Shown here in pieces: positions 1 through 7,287 of a stretch of 12,964 bases of DNA; position 1 is the stretch's first letter, and the number at the start of each line of letters is the position of its first letter. The translations under genes were made by a program, and so were the position numbers. Under the pieces are notes generated by a model. It saw only the letters and a program-made list of their open reading frames with translations. It was not told where the DNA came from and searched no databases. The DNA is taken from NCBI GenBank assembly GCA_009783635.1, contig WRDC01000034.1:1-12964 (forward strand), read 5' to 3'. This stretch comes from Methanimicrococcus sp. (GTDB lineage: Archaea > Halobacteriota > Methanosarcinia > Methanosarcinales > Methanosarcinaceae).

Positions 1-249
1 TACAGATTCAGCTTCGCGAACACCGTCGTCAATAATTTCATTGCGCTTTGCATCGATTTCCGCTTCGCCGGAGCGAAGGGCGTTCTGGGCGGCTTTCACC
101 GCTTCTTCCTCGCCGTCTTCAAGAATCTGGCGGGCTTCTGCGCGTGCTTTTGCAATTTTTTTATTTTTGTCTTCGGTGGCCTCGCTTACTGCTTTTTTTG
201 CATCTTCTTCTGCCATTTTGATTTCAGATAAGATTTCATTGTTAGCCAT
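1..249 (-). CDS. ahaH: A-type (A1Ao) ATP synthase subunit H, 3' end outside window
   Basis: This is the N-terminal 83 codons of the small coiled-coil subunit H of the archaeal A1Ao ATP synthase, which forms part of the peripheral stalk together with subunit E. The visible protein starts MANNEILSEIKMAEEDAKKA and continues as an uninterrupted, highly charged Glu/Lys/Ala helix with coiled-coil spacing, as in Methanosarcina AhaH. In that genus ahaH opens the operon for the other ATP synthase subunits (I, K, E, C, F, A, B, D), so those genes should lie beyond the left edge; this is inference from known gene order. The ATG at 249 was chosen because the AhaH-like sequence begins there. The SD upstream is weak (a GAGACGG-like stretch). 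A TATA box about 100 bases upstream fits its being the first gene of an operon. Confidence 0.85.
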   Translation of the reverse strand, partial: MANNEILSEIKMAEEDAKKAVSEATEDKNKKIAKARAEARQILEDGEEEAVKAAQNALRSGEAEIDAKRNEIIDDGVREAESV

Positions 250-350
250 GCGAATACCGTCTCTAATGATTTTATTTAGTAAATGAACAATCGTTGCGGT
301 TGCGTCAATTATTCATTTGATTAAAAGGGTAAAGTAGTCAACCATTACCC

Positions 351-360
351 ATTATATAAG
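351..360 (-). promoter_or_regulatory. Candidate TATA box for the ATP synthase operon
   Basis: Read on the minus strand this is CTTATATAAT, close to the archaeal TATA consensus YTTATATA. Transcription would start about 25 bases downstream, near 325-330, leaving a leader of roughly 75-80 bases before ahaH. No strong purine-rich BRE is seen upstream. Confidence 0.5.
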
Positions 361-628
361 CAAATTGGTTAAACGATACGTTTTCAATTACTTTGACGAA
401 CCGGTTTCATTTTCCATCATGAACAATCATGATTGAATCAAACGGTCGGAACTTTGCCGCAGACATATGTTTTTGGCAAAAAGCCCCAAAATGCAAAACG
501 AATAAAGAAGACTATAATTAAAAAGGTTTTGCCAAATTCATAAAAATGTGAACGATAGAATGAAATGTAAACGTCCGGCACTATCATGTTCAATCGTTGT
601 AAAATGTCTCGGTTCATTTTTATATTTC

Positions 629-652
629 AGAGATGTTTGTAGAGATGTTTGT
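629..652. repeat. 12-bp tandem repeat, two copies
   Basis: The unit agagatgtttgt occurs twice with no mismatch, followed by a partial copy (agaataga). It is one of five unrelated 12-bp tandem repeats in the window. Confidence 0.85.
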
Positions 653-671
653 AGAATAGATAAAAACCAAA

Positions 672-920
672 GTTTGAAACTTTAAAACAAAATTTGAAAT
701 TTTATAAACTTGAATTTGAAACTTTAAAACCAAAATTCAAAATTTGAAACTTTATAAACCCGAATTTGAAACTTTAAAACCAAAATTCAAAATTTTAAAA
801 CAAAATTTGAAATTTTATAAATCTGAATTTGAAACTTTAAAACAAAAACTCAAAATTTTAAAAAAAATTGAAACTTAAAACAAAGTTTGAAATTTTATAA
901 GCCTGAATTTGAATTTTTGA
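672..920. repeat. Degenerate AT-rich repeat array with TTTATAA elements
   Basis: A unit of the form TTTATAA, three variable bases, then GAATTTGAAACTTTAAAAC occurs at 701-730, 751-780, 814-843 and, shortened, 894-913. The starts are 50, 63 and 80 bases apart. Between the units are variants of CAAAATTCAAAATTTGAAA, which is nearly self-complementary. Every copy contains a TTTATAA resembling an archaeal TATA box. The last one (894-900) is suitably placed to drive the hydrolase gene beginning at 969, with transcription starting near 925. Whether the others are promoters, decoys or inert repeats cannot be told. Confidence 0.75.
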
Positions 921-968
921 AAAAAATAAAACTTTAATTTGATTATTTACAAGACAAAAAGGATCGTT

Positions 969-1811
969 ATGCCCGAAATTCCGATTACCGACAATCATAT
1001 GCATATTGACATTGTCCGCGGCCGCGGTTTGGATGCCGTCCGCGATTTTAAAAATGCCGGCGGAACACACGTTTTTCTTGTGACTTTGCCGAGCCGCCAT
1101 TTGGGCGTTTTTGTTAAAAAATCCGAAGATTACGACCTCGTTTTTCGACAAACCATCAACATAGCCGAAAAAATGACGGCGGAAGGCGTTAAAACATTTC
1201 CGGTTCTGGGGATCCATCCGGTCGATATTTTGTATTTGTCGGAAGAAAACGGAATCGGAAAAGCCGTTGAGATCATGCGCGGCGGATTTGATTTGGCGGC
1301 GTCATATGTTCAAAAAGGAGAGGCGGTCGCCCTGAAATCGGGACGGCCTCATTTTCCCGTTCCCGATGATATCCTGAACGCTTCCAATGACGTGATGAGT
1401 CATGTTTTTGGACTGGCCAAGGATTTGAAATGCGTCGTTCAGCTTCATGTCGAAGATATGACGGCGGACAGTTTGAAAAGCATCTTCGGAATCGCCGAAA
1501 AAGCCGGAATCCCCGCGGAAAAAGTGATGAACCACCATGCGACACCGCTCGTTGACGAAGCCGGATCCTACGGTATTTGGCCGAGTATTCCGGCCGCCAA
1601 AGATAATATTGAAAACGCTTTGAAACAGGGGACCCGCTTTTTAATGGAAACCGATTATGTTGACGACCCCGACAAACCGGGCTTTGTTCTCGGACCCAAA
1701 ACCGTTCCCAAAAAGACAAAAAAGCTGATCGAAATATACGGCGAAGAACCGTTTTGGAAAATCCATCAGGAAAATCCGAGCCGGATTTACGATGTCGATA
1801 TTGAAATTTGA
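969..1811 (+). CDS. TatD-related metal-dependent hydrolase (archaeal COG1099-like)
   Basis: A 280-residue TIM-barrel amidohydrolase of the TatD-related type found across euryarchaea. Likely metal ligands are the N-terminal HxH (His10, His12 in TDNHMHID), His160 (VQLHVED), His189/His190 (MNHHA) and Asp229 (METDYVDD). The GIHP segment at 81-84 also matches TatD-type enzymes. The substrate is unknown. Some TatD relatives are nucleases, but the archaeal group is only described as predicted hydrolases. The ATG at 969 was preferred over an in-frame TTG at 939: an AAAGGAT ribosome site lies just before it, and the residues after it match the family N-terminus. The gene stands alone, with the repeat array upstream and a hairpin terminator downstream. 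Confidence 0.85.
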   Translation: MPEIPITDNHMHIDIVRGRGLDAVRDFKNAGGTHVFLVTLPSRHLGVFVKKSEDYDLVFRQTINIAEKMTAEGVKTFPVLGIHPVDILYLSEENGIGKAVEIMRGGFDLAASYVQKGEAVALKSGRPHFPVPDDILNASNDVMSHVFGLAKDLKCVVQLHVEDMTADSLKSIFGIAEKAGIPAEKVMNHHATPLVDEAGSYGIWPSIPAAKDNIENALKQGTRFLMETDYVDDPDKPGFVLGPKTVPKKTKKLIEIYGEEPFWKIHQENPSRIYDVDIEI

Positions 1812-1855
1812 GCTTTTTTAAAAAAAAATGTGAGAAGCGAAACACCGTTTTTTAT

Positions 1856-1889
1856 CGTCATCCGCCTCGTCATCCGCCTCGTCATCCGC
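1856..1889. repeat. 12-bp tandem repeat, about three copies
   Basis: The unit cgtcatccgcct occurs at 1856-1867 and 1868-1879, with a third copy lacking its last base match at 1880-1889. It lies between the hydrolase stop codon and its terminator hairpin. Confidence 0.9.
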
Positions 1890-1892
1890 GTT

Positions 1893-1932
1893 TAAAAAAG
1901 AAATGGCGGAAAGCCGGTTGGCTTTCCTTTTT
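1893..1932. terminator. Bidirectional hairpin terminator between convergent genes
   Basis: GGAAAGCC (1908-1915) and GGCTTTCC (1920-1927) form a perfect 8-bp stem with a GGTT loop. On the plus strand the stem is followed by TTTTT, and on the minus strand by a T-rich run (from 1907 down to 1893). It sits between the convergent hydrolase and COG1361 genes and can serve both. In archaea the T tract is the essential part, so the stem is supporting evidence only. Confidence 0.65.
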
Positions 1933-1951
1933 ACTGATATTTTCGTTTTTC

Positions 1952-2008
1952 TTTTTTTCACATCATTATTTTTTCTCATATCGTTTTTTTCACATCATTA
2001 TTTTTTCT
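1952..2008. repeat. Direct duplication of the COG1361 gene 3' end
   Basis: A 25-bp sequence (seven T, then cacatcattattttttct) is present without mismatch at 1952-1976 and 1984-2008, a period of 32 bp. The right copy contains the last codons and stop of the COG1361 gene ending at 1998. The left copy is therefore a downstream duplicate of that end. Confidence 0.85.
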
Positions 2009-3185
2009 GTTTTCCGAAAAGGCCGTCAAACGGCTTTTTGTCAATTCCTTTCTTTTTGTATTGGCGGGACATGACCAAATAATAACCGCCGATAACAATA
2101 ACAATCATCAGAAGAATGACCGCCGCAATCGTCGTGACATTCCAGAACGGCTCCGTCTCCACTTTTAATTCAATCTTTTGGACATCGGAAATCTGCTGAT
2201 GGCCGTAGTTGTCCTCATACAAAATTTCACTGTTCAGCGCGTACAGCTTGTCATAGACAACGGCATCTTTATCGACACTGATCTTGAAATAGGCAACGGC
2301 TTCTTCTCCGGGCGCCACGGTCCCGAGGTAGGATTGGTCATCCGTTGTACTGAACGGCGTTGCTGTGCTGAGACGGACGGTTGCCATTTTTGCCGCTTCT
2401 TCGCCGCTGTTTCTGTAAGTCACCTGAATTTCATTATTTTTCTTTGCGGAAAGATTGCCCTCAACATTGACAATTTCAAACTTGGTCGCTTCTTTGACTT
2501 TGATGGTAACGGGGATTCGCTGCGTCACATTTTCATTGTACCAGTACGAAGCGTTCAAATTCCGGATACCGGCCAACATCGGCTGGCCGCCGATACCGGC
2601 CGATTCAATGGCATCCGCGCTGTAAATGACGTTTCTCAAATGTTTATACGTCACAACCAAAGTCAATTCATATTCGCCGGCCGGAAGGTCTTTCGGAATG
2701 TCAACGGAATAACGAAGCGGTGAAGAGGTGGTGGCGCCGCCGGTTAAGCTGCCGGCTTCCTGAGGACCGGTTTTGACCGTAATTCCGGGAATGTCGGATT
2801 CAAGCGTCGCGACAATACCGACAGCGGTCAAAATTGAATTGATGTTTTGGATTTCCATTTGCTGGAGAGTTGAATTCAGCTGTTGGTTAACAACGGACCC
2901 GCTCGTTTTAACTTCATTTTCGGTTTTGAAACCTTCGACAACGCCTTTGTTTGTCAATGTCAGCGGAACCGTTGCGGTCTGGCCGCGGCTGTATTCGCCG
3001 CTGCCCTGCACACTGACATAAATGTCAGGCGCGCCGTAGAAAGAATAATAATTGCTTCCCAGGTCGCCGTAATAAGTTTGATTGGCCGCGGCGCCGAATG
3101 CCGCCGGCGCAGCCATGCTCATTGCAAACATCACCGACAAGGTGATCGAAACATATTTTTTAACATTTGCGGACAGAATAACCAC
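1998..3185 (-). CDS. COG1361 S-layer-related membrane-anchored protein (second paralogue)
   Basis: A 395-residue exported protein. Residues 1-32 look like a signal peptide (basic NVKKY, then a hydrophobic stretch ending AAPAAFGAA). Two beta-rich domains follow: about 50-180, starting YGAPDIYVSVQGSGEY and including LPAGEYELTL, and about 235-345, with LGTVAPGEE. A membrane helix lies at about 350-371, followed by a basic cytoplasmic tail. The architecture and several motifs match the upstream gene, so the two are paralogues by tandem duplication. COG1361-type domains occur in archaeal envelope proteins; no enzyme motif is visible. It probably acts outside the membrane with the RND transporter encoded upstream. 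The start is a GTG at 3185 with only a weak AAAAGAA ribosome site. A 188-bp repeat-filled gap separates it from the preceding gene. Confidence 0.75.
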   Translation of the reverse strand: MVILSANVKKYVSITLSVMFAMSMAAPAAFGAAANQTYYGDLGSNYYSFYGAPDIYVSVQGSGEYSRGQTATVPLTLTNKGVVEGFKTENEVKTSGSVVNQQLNSTLQQMEIQNINSILTAVGIVATLESDIPGITVKTGPQEAGSLTGGATTSSPLRYSVDIPKDLPAGEYELTLVVTYKHLRNVIYSADAIESAGIGGQPMLAGIRNLNASYWYNENVTQRIPVTIKVKEATKFEIVNVEGNLSAKKNNEIQVTYRNSGEEAAKMATVRLSTATPFSTTDDQSYLGTVAPGEEAVAYFKISVDKDAVVYDKLYALNSEILYEDNYGHQQISDVQKIELKVETEPFWNVTTIAAVILLMIVIVIGGYYLVMSRQYKKKGIDKKPFDGLFGKQKK

Positions 3186-3199
3186 TTCTTTTGTAATTG

Positions 3200-3247
3200 T
3201 TTTTATGGATTCGTTTATGGATTTGTTTATGGATTCGTTTATGGATT
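3200..3247. repeat. 12-bp tandem repeat, four copies
   Basis: The unit cgtttatggatt (first base c or t) occurs at 3212-3223, 3224-3235 and 3236-3247, with a copy differing at its first two bases at 3200-3211. It lies within 15 bases of the start codon of the downstream COG1361 gene, so it would be in the mRNA leader. Confidence 0.9.
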
Positions 3248-3261
3248 AAATTTGAATTTTT

Positions 3262-3356
3262 GAGTTGATTAAATTGAAAGTTGAATTGATTGATTGAAAG
3301 TTGAATTGATTAAATTGAAAGTTGAATTGATTGATTGAAAGTTGAATTGATTAAAT
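3262..3356. repeat. 20/21-bp tandem array with a 41-bp higher-order period
   Basis: The core GAAAGTTGAATTGATT starts at 3276, 3296, 3317 and 3337. The linkers alternate between GATT and AAATT, so the core spacing is 20, 21, 20, and pairs of units repeat every 41 bp. A partial unit precedes the first core. It fills the gap between the two COG1361 genes. No unique spacers are present, so it is not a CRISPR array. Confidence 0.9.
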
Positions 3357-3373
3357 CGGCAGTTGAATGCTTC

Positions 3374-4693
3374 TCATTTCTTTATTTCGTGTTCGGACTC
3401 GGTCATTTGCGTTTCCTGTCCGGGCCCGTTTTCTTCGCCGCCGCCTTTCTTCTTTCGGCTTTTAGAGTAATCATATACCAGGGACAGCGCGACAAGGAAC
3501 AGAACGCCGAACAGCGCATTTTTGAAAGTAAATATTGTAAACGGATTAATCATTTCAACATCCAGTTTAATGCTTGGGGCAATTTTCAGCCTGTCGTCCT
3601 TATCATAGTACCTGATATCGGAATTGACGCCGTAAACCTTCGCCATCGCCGAAGAATGAGATTTTACCGGAAAATCGACTGTTACGGATTCGCCGGGAGC
3701 GAGGTCGCCTAAAAGCGCTTTGTGGTTGGCGGAACTGAGCGGATACATCAATGACAGCTTACATTCCGCATTATACGCTTTTTCATCGCCGACATTCGTG
3801 TAAGTGACCGAAACGGTCTTGGTTTTTCCGGCGGAAATCGTTCCGTTGATTTCGGTGGCCTCAAAAACCGCGCCGCTGGAAACATAAATCGGAACCTGCA
3901 TCACGACATGACGGGATTCATATTCCTGAATATAAGAATCTGAATACAAAAATGTTGTAAAACCCCCGTCCGTTGTTGTTCCGGAACGGATCATCTTGGC
4001 GTTTGACGGGTATTGGTAATCAACAGTGACATTGATCAGGTATTCACCGGCAGGCGTATTCGGACTGACGCTGATTGGAACGGACGCCACAGTGTAAGAG
4101 CCGCTGACAATCGATTCGATAAAAGTGTAATCGCCGCCCGTTCCGATTTCTATGTACGGACTGCCGCAATCGAATTTAACATTCAGTGACGTTGCCGTCG
4201 TTCGGCCCGCCTCTATTCTCATTTCCGCTTCCGCCAAGCTCTTCTGCATCGTCATGTTTCCGTATGCCTGCGAATAGACGAGATAATCTTCCAAATAAAC
4301 GACCTTTCGGGAAATGGTGACAGGCGTATTGTTGACAAGATCGTAATCCTCAAATATTTCAATGCTCTCGAATGACAAATTCGCCGGAACGATATATTCC
4401 CGATACGTCAGTTTCTCAAGTTTTCCTTTATTGGCGATTGAAATCTGAATCGCCGCCGATTTGCCTTTGTCGAATTCGTTATTTCCGCGCAATGACGCGG
4501 AAAGCTCAGGCTCGCCGTAACCGACATAATAATCAATCGTATCCGATGACATAACGGGAAGGAAACCGGCCGCCGCGGAAAGCGGGCAGAAGGAAAGCAA
4601 AATCAAGGCCGCCGCAAGCAGACAGAAGAAACGGGCGGATTGTCGCGGTTTTTCGGACGCTGACGGCGCGGCTCTTTCGCCTTTCGTATTCAT
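3374..4693 (-). CDS. COG1361 S-layer-related membrane-anchored protein (first paralogue)
   Basis: A 439-residue exported protein, paralogous to the gene downstream. It has a signal segment (hydrophobic at about 22-43), a first beta-rich domain beginning YGEPELSASLRGNNEF (about 59-225, with TPAGEYLINVTVDY near its end), a second domain at about 275-380 (VFEATEINGTIS, LGDLAPGES), a membrane helix at about 391-407, and a basic then acidic tail. No catalytic motif is seen. The ATG at 4693 was chosen because AGAGGAGA at 4701-4708 is a strong ribosome site 7 bases upstream and gives a shorter signal-peptide n-region. An in-frame ATG at 4759 overlaps the RND stop codon (TAATG), also has a GGAG upstream, and would add 22 residues. 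Either start keeps it in one operon with the RND gene. Confidence 0.75.
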   Translation of the reverse strand: MNTKGERAAPSASEKPRQSARFFCLLAAALILLSFCPLSAAAGFLPVMSSDTIDYYVGYGEPELSASLRGNNEFDKGKSAAIQISIANKGKLEKLTYREYIVPANLSFESIEIFEDYDLVNNTPVTISRKVVYLEDYLVYSQAYGNMTMQKSLAEAEMRIEAGRTTATSLNVKFDCGSPYIEIGTGGDYTFIESIVSGSYTVASVPISVSPNTPAGEYLINVTVDYQYPSNAKMIRSGTTTDGGFTTFLYSDSYIQEYESRHVVMQVPIYVSSGAVFEATEINGTISAGKTKTVSVTYTNVGDEKAYNAECKLSLMYPLSSANHKALLGDLAPGESVTVDFPVKSHSSAMAKVYGVNSDIRYYDKDDRLKIAPSIKLDVEMINPFTIFTFKNALFGVLFLVALSLVYDYSKSRKKKGGGEENGPGQETQMTESEHEIKK

Positions 4694-4700
4694 AATGCTG

Positions 4701-4708
4701 TCTCCTCT
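4701..4708 (-). promoter_or_regulatory. Strong ribosome binding site deciding the COG1361 start
   Basis: AGAGGAGA on the minus strand, 7 bases before the ATG at 4693. It is the better SD of the two candidates for this gene; the alternative at 4759 has only GGAG. Confidence 0.6.
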
Positions 4709-4758
4709 TAACGGATTTACATTCCTCGGAAGAGGTTGAATTTTCCTGTTTTTACTCA

Positions 4759-7167
4759 TTAAACCATCTCCGTTTTTTTGTTTGCTTTTATCATTGAAAA
4801 GAATAAAACTTTAAAGCCCTCAAGTGTTTTCCGAAGGCCTTTCTCCTTAAAGCTGTCAAATGTCAGCAGCAATGGCGGGAAAATAATGAAAGTCGCGAGA
4901 AGCGTCATAAGCATATTAATCACCGTCACCAATCCGAAACTGGAAATAATGCTGAAAACCGATGCCATCAGCGCCATAAAGCCGAAAATGGTCGTCATTC
5001 CGGAAACAATAAGCGCAACGCCGGTATTTGTCACGGCGGTTCGAATCGCATCGGGCGCCGTAAGTCCCTTTTCTTTTTCTTCATAGAAACGTTCCATCAG
5101 CAGAATCGAATATTCCGACCCCGCGCCCAGTATCATACATCCCATCACGGCGGTCATCGGCGTGTAAACAATATTAAAAGCGTACATAATCAGTCCGGAC
5201 CATCCGATCACTAAACCAATGGTCAGAACGGGCCCGAGCGCTTTATAAAAGTCTCTGTAAACAACAAGAAGCGCAATGAACATGAGAAGAACGCCAAGCA
5301 ATGTCTGCCGGATACGGCCGGACAAGAGAGAATCCAACAGCTCGGTGTACGGAATCGTACTTCCCGTAATTGTCGCCGTTGTTCCCGGGGGCATCGGGTG
5401 CCAAGAAAGATCGTCTTGGACGATAGCGACAAGCGTCTTAACACCCGCCATCTGCAGGTCGTTGATAGCCGACCCGACATTTAAATTGAGAAGCAGCATG
5501 GAATTGCCGTAGGAATACTGTGACATGACACTGTCCGGAATTTTGTCATAAATCGCCCGGATTTCTTCCGGGGTGTCGGGAATGACGCCGCCGTTGTATT
5601 GCTTAACAACGTTCGCCAAACTGTCGGCGCTGTAAACATAATCTTGGTTTGCCACTTGATATGTTCCGAATTCATCCATCCACTTCAAAACATACGGCGA
5701 TGATATGTCCGATGTTTGAATCATAATGTTAATCGTACCGTTGCCGCCCAATACGGAGCCCATGTGATAGAAATCAATGAGAGCCGGCATATCTTGCGGG
5801 ATATAAGTTTTAAAATCGGTTTCCGCGGGAATGGAGGAGTCGGCATAAACGCCCAAAGCGCCGGTGACGATTGCAACCATGAAGATGGTTTTCTTGTGCT
5901 TGAGCGTAAAATCGATAACACGGTTCAGCGTCGATGTAATAATGTTCTTTTGGGCCGCGGCGCTTTTGCCGGCATCCGAAACCCCGATATTTTTCTGTTT
6001 ATTAAGCGCGGGGAAGAAACGGCTCAAAATTGTTTTTTGGCCGGTCTTCATTTCTTTTTCGCGTATCCGTTCGGAGAGTTTGTCCATGAAATACAATGAA
6101 ACGACACCGAAGAAAAGAGCCGCCGTATAGGAGACGATACAGCCGATAATCAGCAGTTTTCCGAAATCCCGAATCATCGGGATGGACGCCGTCAGAAGAG
6201 AAACGAAACTGACGCAAGTCACGAGCAAGGCCGTTAAGACGGCGGGACCCATGTGTTTGAAGGTAGAAACAATGGCTTCTTTCCGCGTGAAGCATCTTCG
6301 GAGCTCTTCTTCCATACGGTTATGGAACTGGACAGCGTAATCGATACCCAGGCCGATAAGAACGGGGAAGGCCGCAATCGATACCATTGTCATATTGATT
6401 TTTAAGAAACCCATGGCTCCGAAAGTGAAGATCAAGCCGAAAATCACAACGATCAACGGATAAAGCCGCCAGCGGACACCTTTAAAGACAAAGCTGAGCG
6501 CAACAATCATCAGCAAAATAGCCAGAGCCAGCAAGACAACCATGCCCGACATCATTTCAATGTTCATGTCGGCTGACAAAGCCGACTCGCCTGTAACAAT
6601 AACATTATACCCCGGTGGGAAGGCGGCAAAATCAACGGCGTCTCTGGCCGCCGATAAAATGTCCGTTTTCTGTTCTTCCGAAAGGTCGCCGTAGCTGACT
6701 AAAATCAAAAAATGAGTGTTGTCATAAATCAAATGGCTGTACACGTCCGGATTCAGGGCGATCAAGGCCTGAATTTCTTGGGCCGAGGACGGGATTTCAG
6801 ACCGCCCCGTTACCTGTTCATTTGTCGCTTTAATAATCGTCGTCGGACTGATGACGGAATTGACGCCCGGGACATTCGCGATTATGCTTTCAAAACGGTC
6901 CGCCGCATTCAAAACGGCGGGCGACGTTGCGTTGGCGCCCTCGACCATGATAACAATGGACTCTTGACTGAACATTGTATTATAATGGTCCAAATCCTGA
7001 TACATTTTTGAGTCTTTTTGAATGTATGTGTCCATTCCCGAGTACATCACAATACCGGACGCGCCGTAGATGGAAACAAAAATCAAAACAATGAACCCGA
7101 TGAAAACAAGCCATCTGTTGGAGTTCACAAATTGTCCGATTTTTTCAAAAAAACTTGACAAAGACAT
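4759..7167 (-). CDS. RND superfamily transporter, HAE3/MMPL type (COG1033-like)
   Basis: An 802-residue polytopic protein made of two homologous halves. Each half has one membrane helix (about 19-39; about 426-442), a large extracytoplasmic loop (about 45-205; about 445-615), and five more helices (207-227, 234-253, 259-281, 309-330, 336-359; 618-637, 644-663, 670-691, 712-735, 741-768). This is the two-times-six layout of RND pumps. The fourth helix of the first half carries GIDYAVQFHNR (Asp276), and the equivalent helix of the second half carries GSEYSILLMERF (Glu685), the acidic positions typical of HAE3/MMPL proteins. Bacterial relatives move lipids such as hopanoids; the archaeal substrate is unknown. 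The gene leads directly into a COG1361 gene. An 11-bp triple repeat lies before its start, and a weak GGGA ribosome site precedes the ATG. Confidence 0.88.
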   Translation of the reverse strand: MSLSSFFEKIGQFVNSNRWLVFIGFIVLIFVSIYGASGIVMYSGMDTYIQKDSKMYQDLDHYNTMFSQESIVIMVEGANATSPAVLNAADRFESIIANVPGVNSVISPTTIIKATNEQVTGRSEIPSSAQEIQALIALNPDVYSHLIYDNTHFLILVSYGDLSEEQKTDILSAARDAVDFAAFPPGYNVIVTGESALSADMNIEMMSGMVVLLALAILLMIVALSFVFKGVRWRLYPLIVVIFGLIFTFGAMGFLKINMTMVSIAAFPVLIGLGIDYAVQFHNRMEEELRRCFTRKEAIVSTFKHMGPAVLTALLVTCVSFVSLLTASIPMIRDFGKLLIIGCIVSYTAALFFGVVSLYFMDKLSERIREKEMKTGQKTILSRFFPALNKQKNIGVSDAGKSAAAQKNIITSTLNRVIDFTLKHKKTIFMVAIVTGALGVYADSSIPAETDFKTYIPQDMPALIDFYHMGSVLGGNGTINIMIQTSDISSPYVLKWMDEFGTYQVANQDYVYSADSLANVVKQYNGGVIPDTPEEIRAIYDKIPDSVMSQYSYGNSMLLLNLNVGSAINDLQMAGVKTLVAIVQDDLSWHPMPPGTTATITGSTIPYTELLDSLLSGRIRQTLLGVLLMFIALLVVYRDFYKALGPVLTIGLVIGWSGLIMYAFNIVYTPMTAVMGCMILGAGSEYSILLMERFYEEKEKGLTAPDAIRTAVTNTGVALIVSGMTTIFGFMALMASVFSIISSFGLVTVINMLMTLLATFIIFPPLLLTFDSFKEKGLRKTLEGFKVLFFSMIKANKKTEMV

Positions 7168-7208
7168 AAAAATTCCCGACTCAAATTTTACTTCAATTCA
7201 CAATTCAA

Positions 7209-7241
7209 CATTTATTTTGCATTTATTTTGCATTTATTTTG
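7209..7241. repeat. 11-bp tandem repeat, three copies
   Basis: The unit catttattttg occurs three times without mismatch (7209-7219, 7220-7230, 7231-7241). It lies in the 120-bp gap between the small membrane protein gene and the RND gene, about 40-75 bases before the RND start. Confidence 0.9.
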
Positions 7242-7287
7242 AAATCTTGCTATTCCATTTTTGTTTATCACGTTTTTCATTTCTTTT

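Larger units (their letters stand above)
250..968. other. Gene-free AT-rich intergenic region (719 bp)
   Basis: No coding region is convincing here. The left part (250-620) holds the likely ATP synthase promoter, a perfect 12-bp palindrome (CAATCATGATTG, 424-435), and an imperfect TTTTGGC/GCCCCAAAA hairpin near 469-488. A 12-bp direct repeat lies at 629-652, and 660-930 is a degenerate array of TTTGAAA/TTTATAA motifs. A minus-strand frame through 858-1217 lies largely inside the real hydrolase gene and resembles no family I know. I see no tRNA or recognisable ncRNA, although a small RNA in 360-620 cannot be excluded. Confidence 0.6.

Noticed and set aside
469..488. Hairpin TTTTGGC/GCCCCAAAA as a terminator or riboswitch part
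   Set aside because: The stem is imperfect, no gene ends nearby, and no riboswitch core is recognisable.
939..968. TTG start for the hydrolase
   Set aside because: The added ten residues are not family-like and the AAAGGAT site points to the ATG at 969.
858..1217. Minus-strand 119-codon frame
   Set aside because: Mostly antisense to the well supported TatD-related gene, starts from low-complexity AT-rich DNA, and resembles no family.
1273..1845. Minus-strand 190-codon frame
   Set aside because: Antisense to the hydrolase, Arg/Ser/Pro-rich shadow translation.
1808..2074. Plus-strand 88-codon frame after the hydrolase
   Set aside because: Made of the 12-bp repeat, the terminator and T-runs (Phe/His-rich low complexity), and overlaps the end of the COG1361 gene.
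2178..2723. Plus-strand 181-codon frame
   Set aside because: Antisense to the COG1361 gene, which has a signal peptide, paralogue and membrane anchor; the opposite frame has no recognisable feature.
3262..3356. Possible CRISPR array
   Set aside because: Repeat cores are 16 bp with 4-5 bp alternating linkers; there are no unique spacers and no cas genes.
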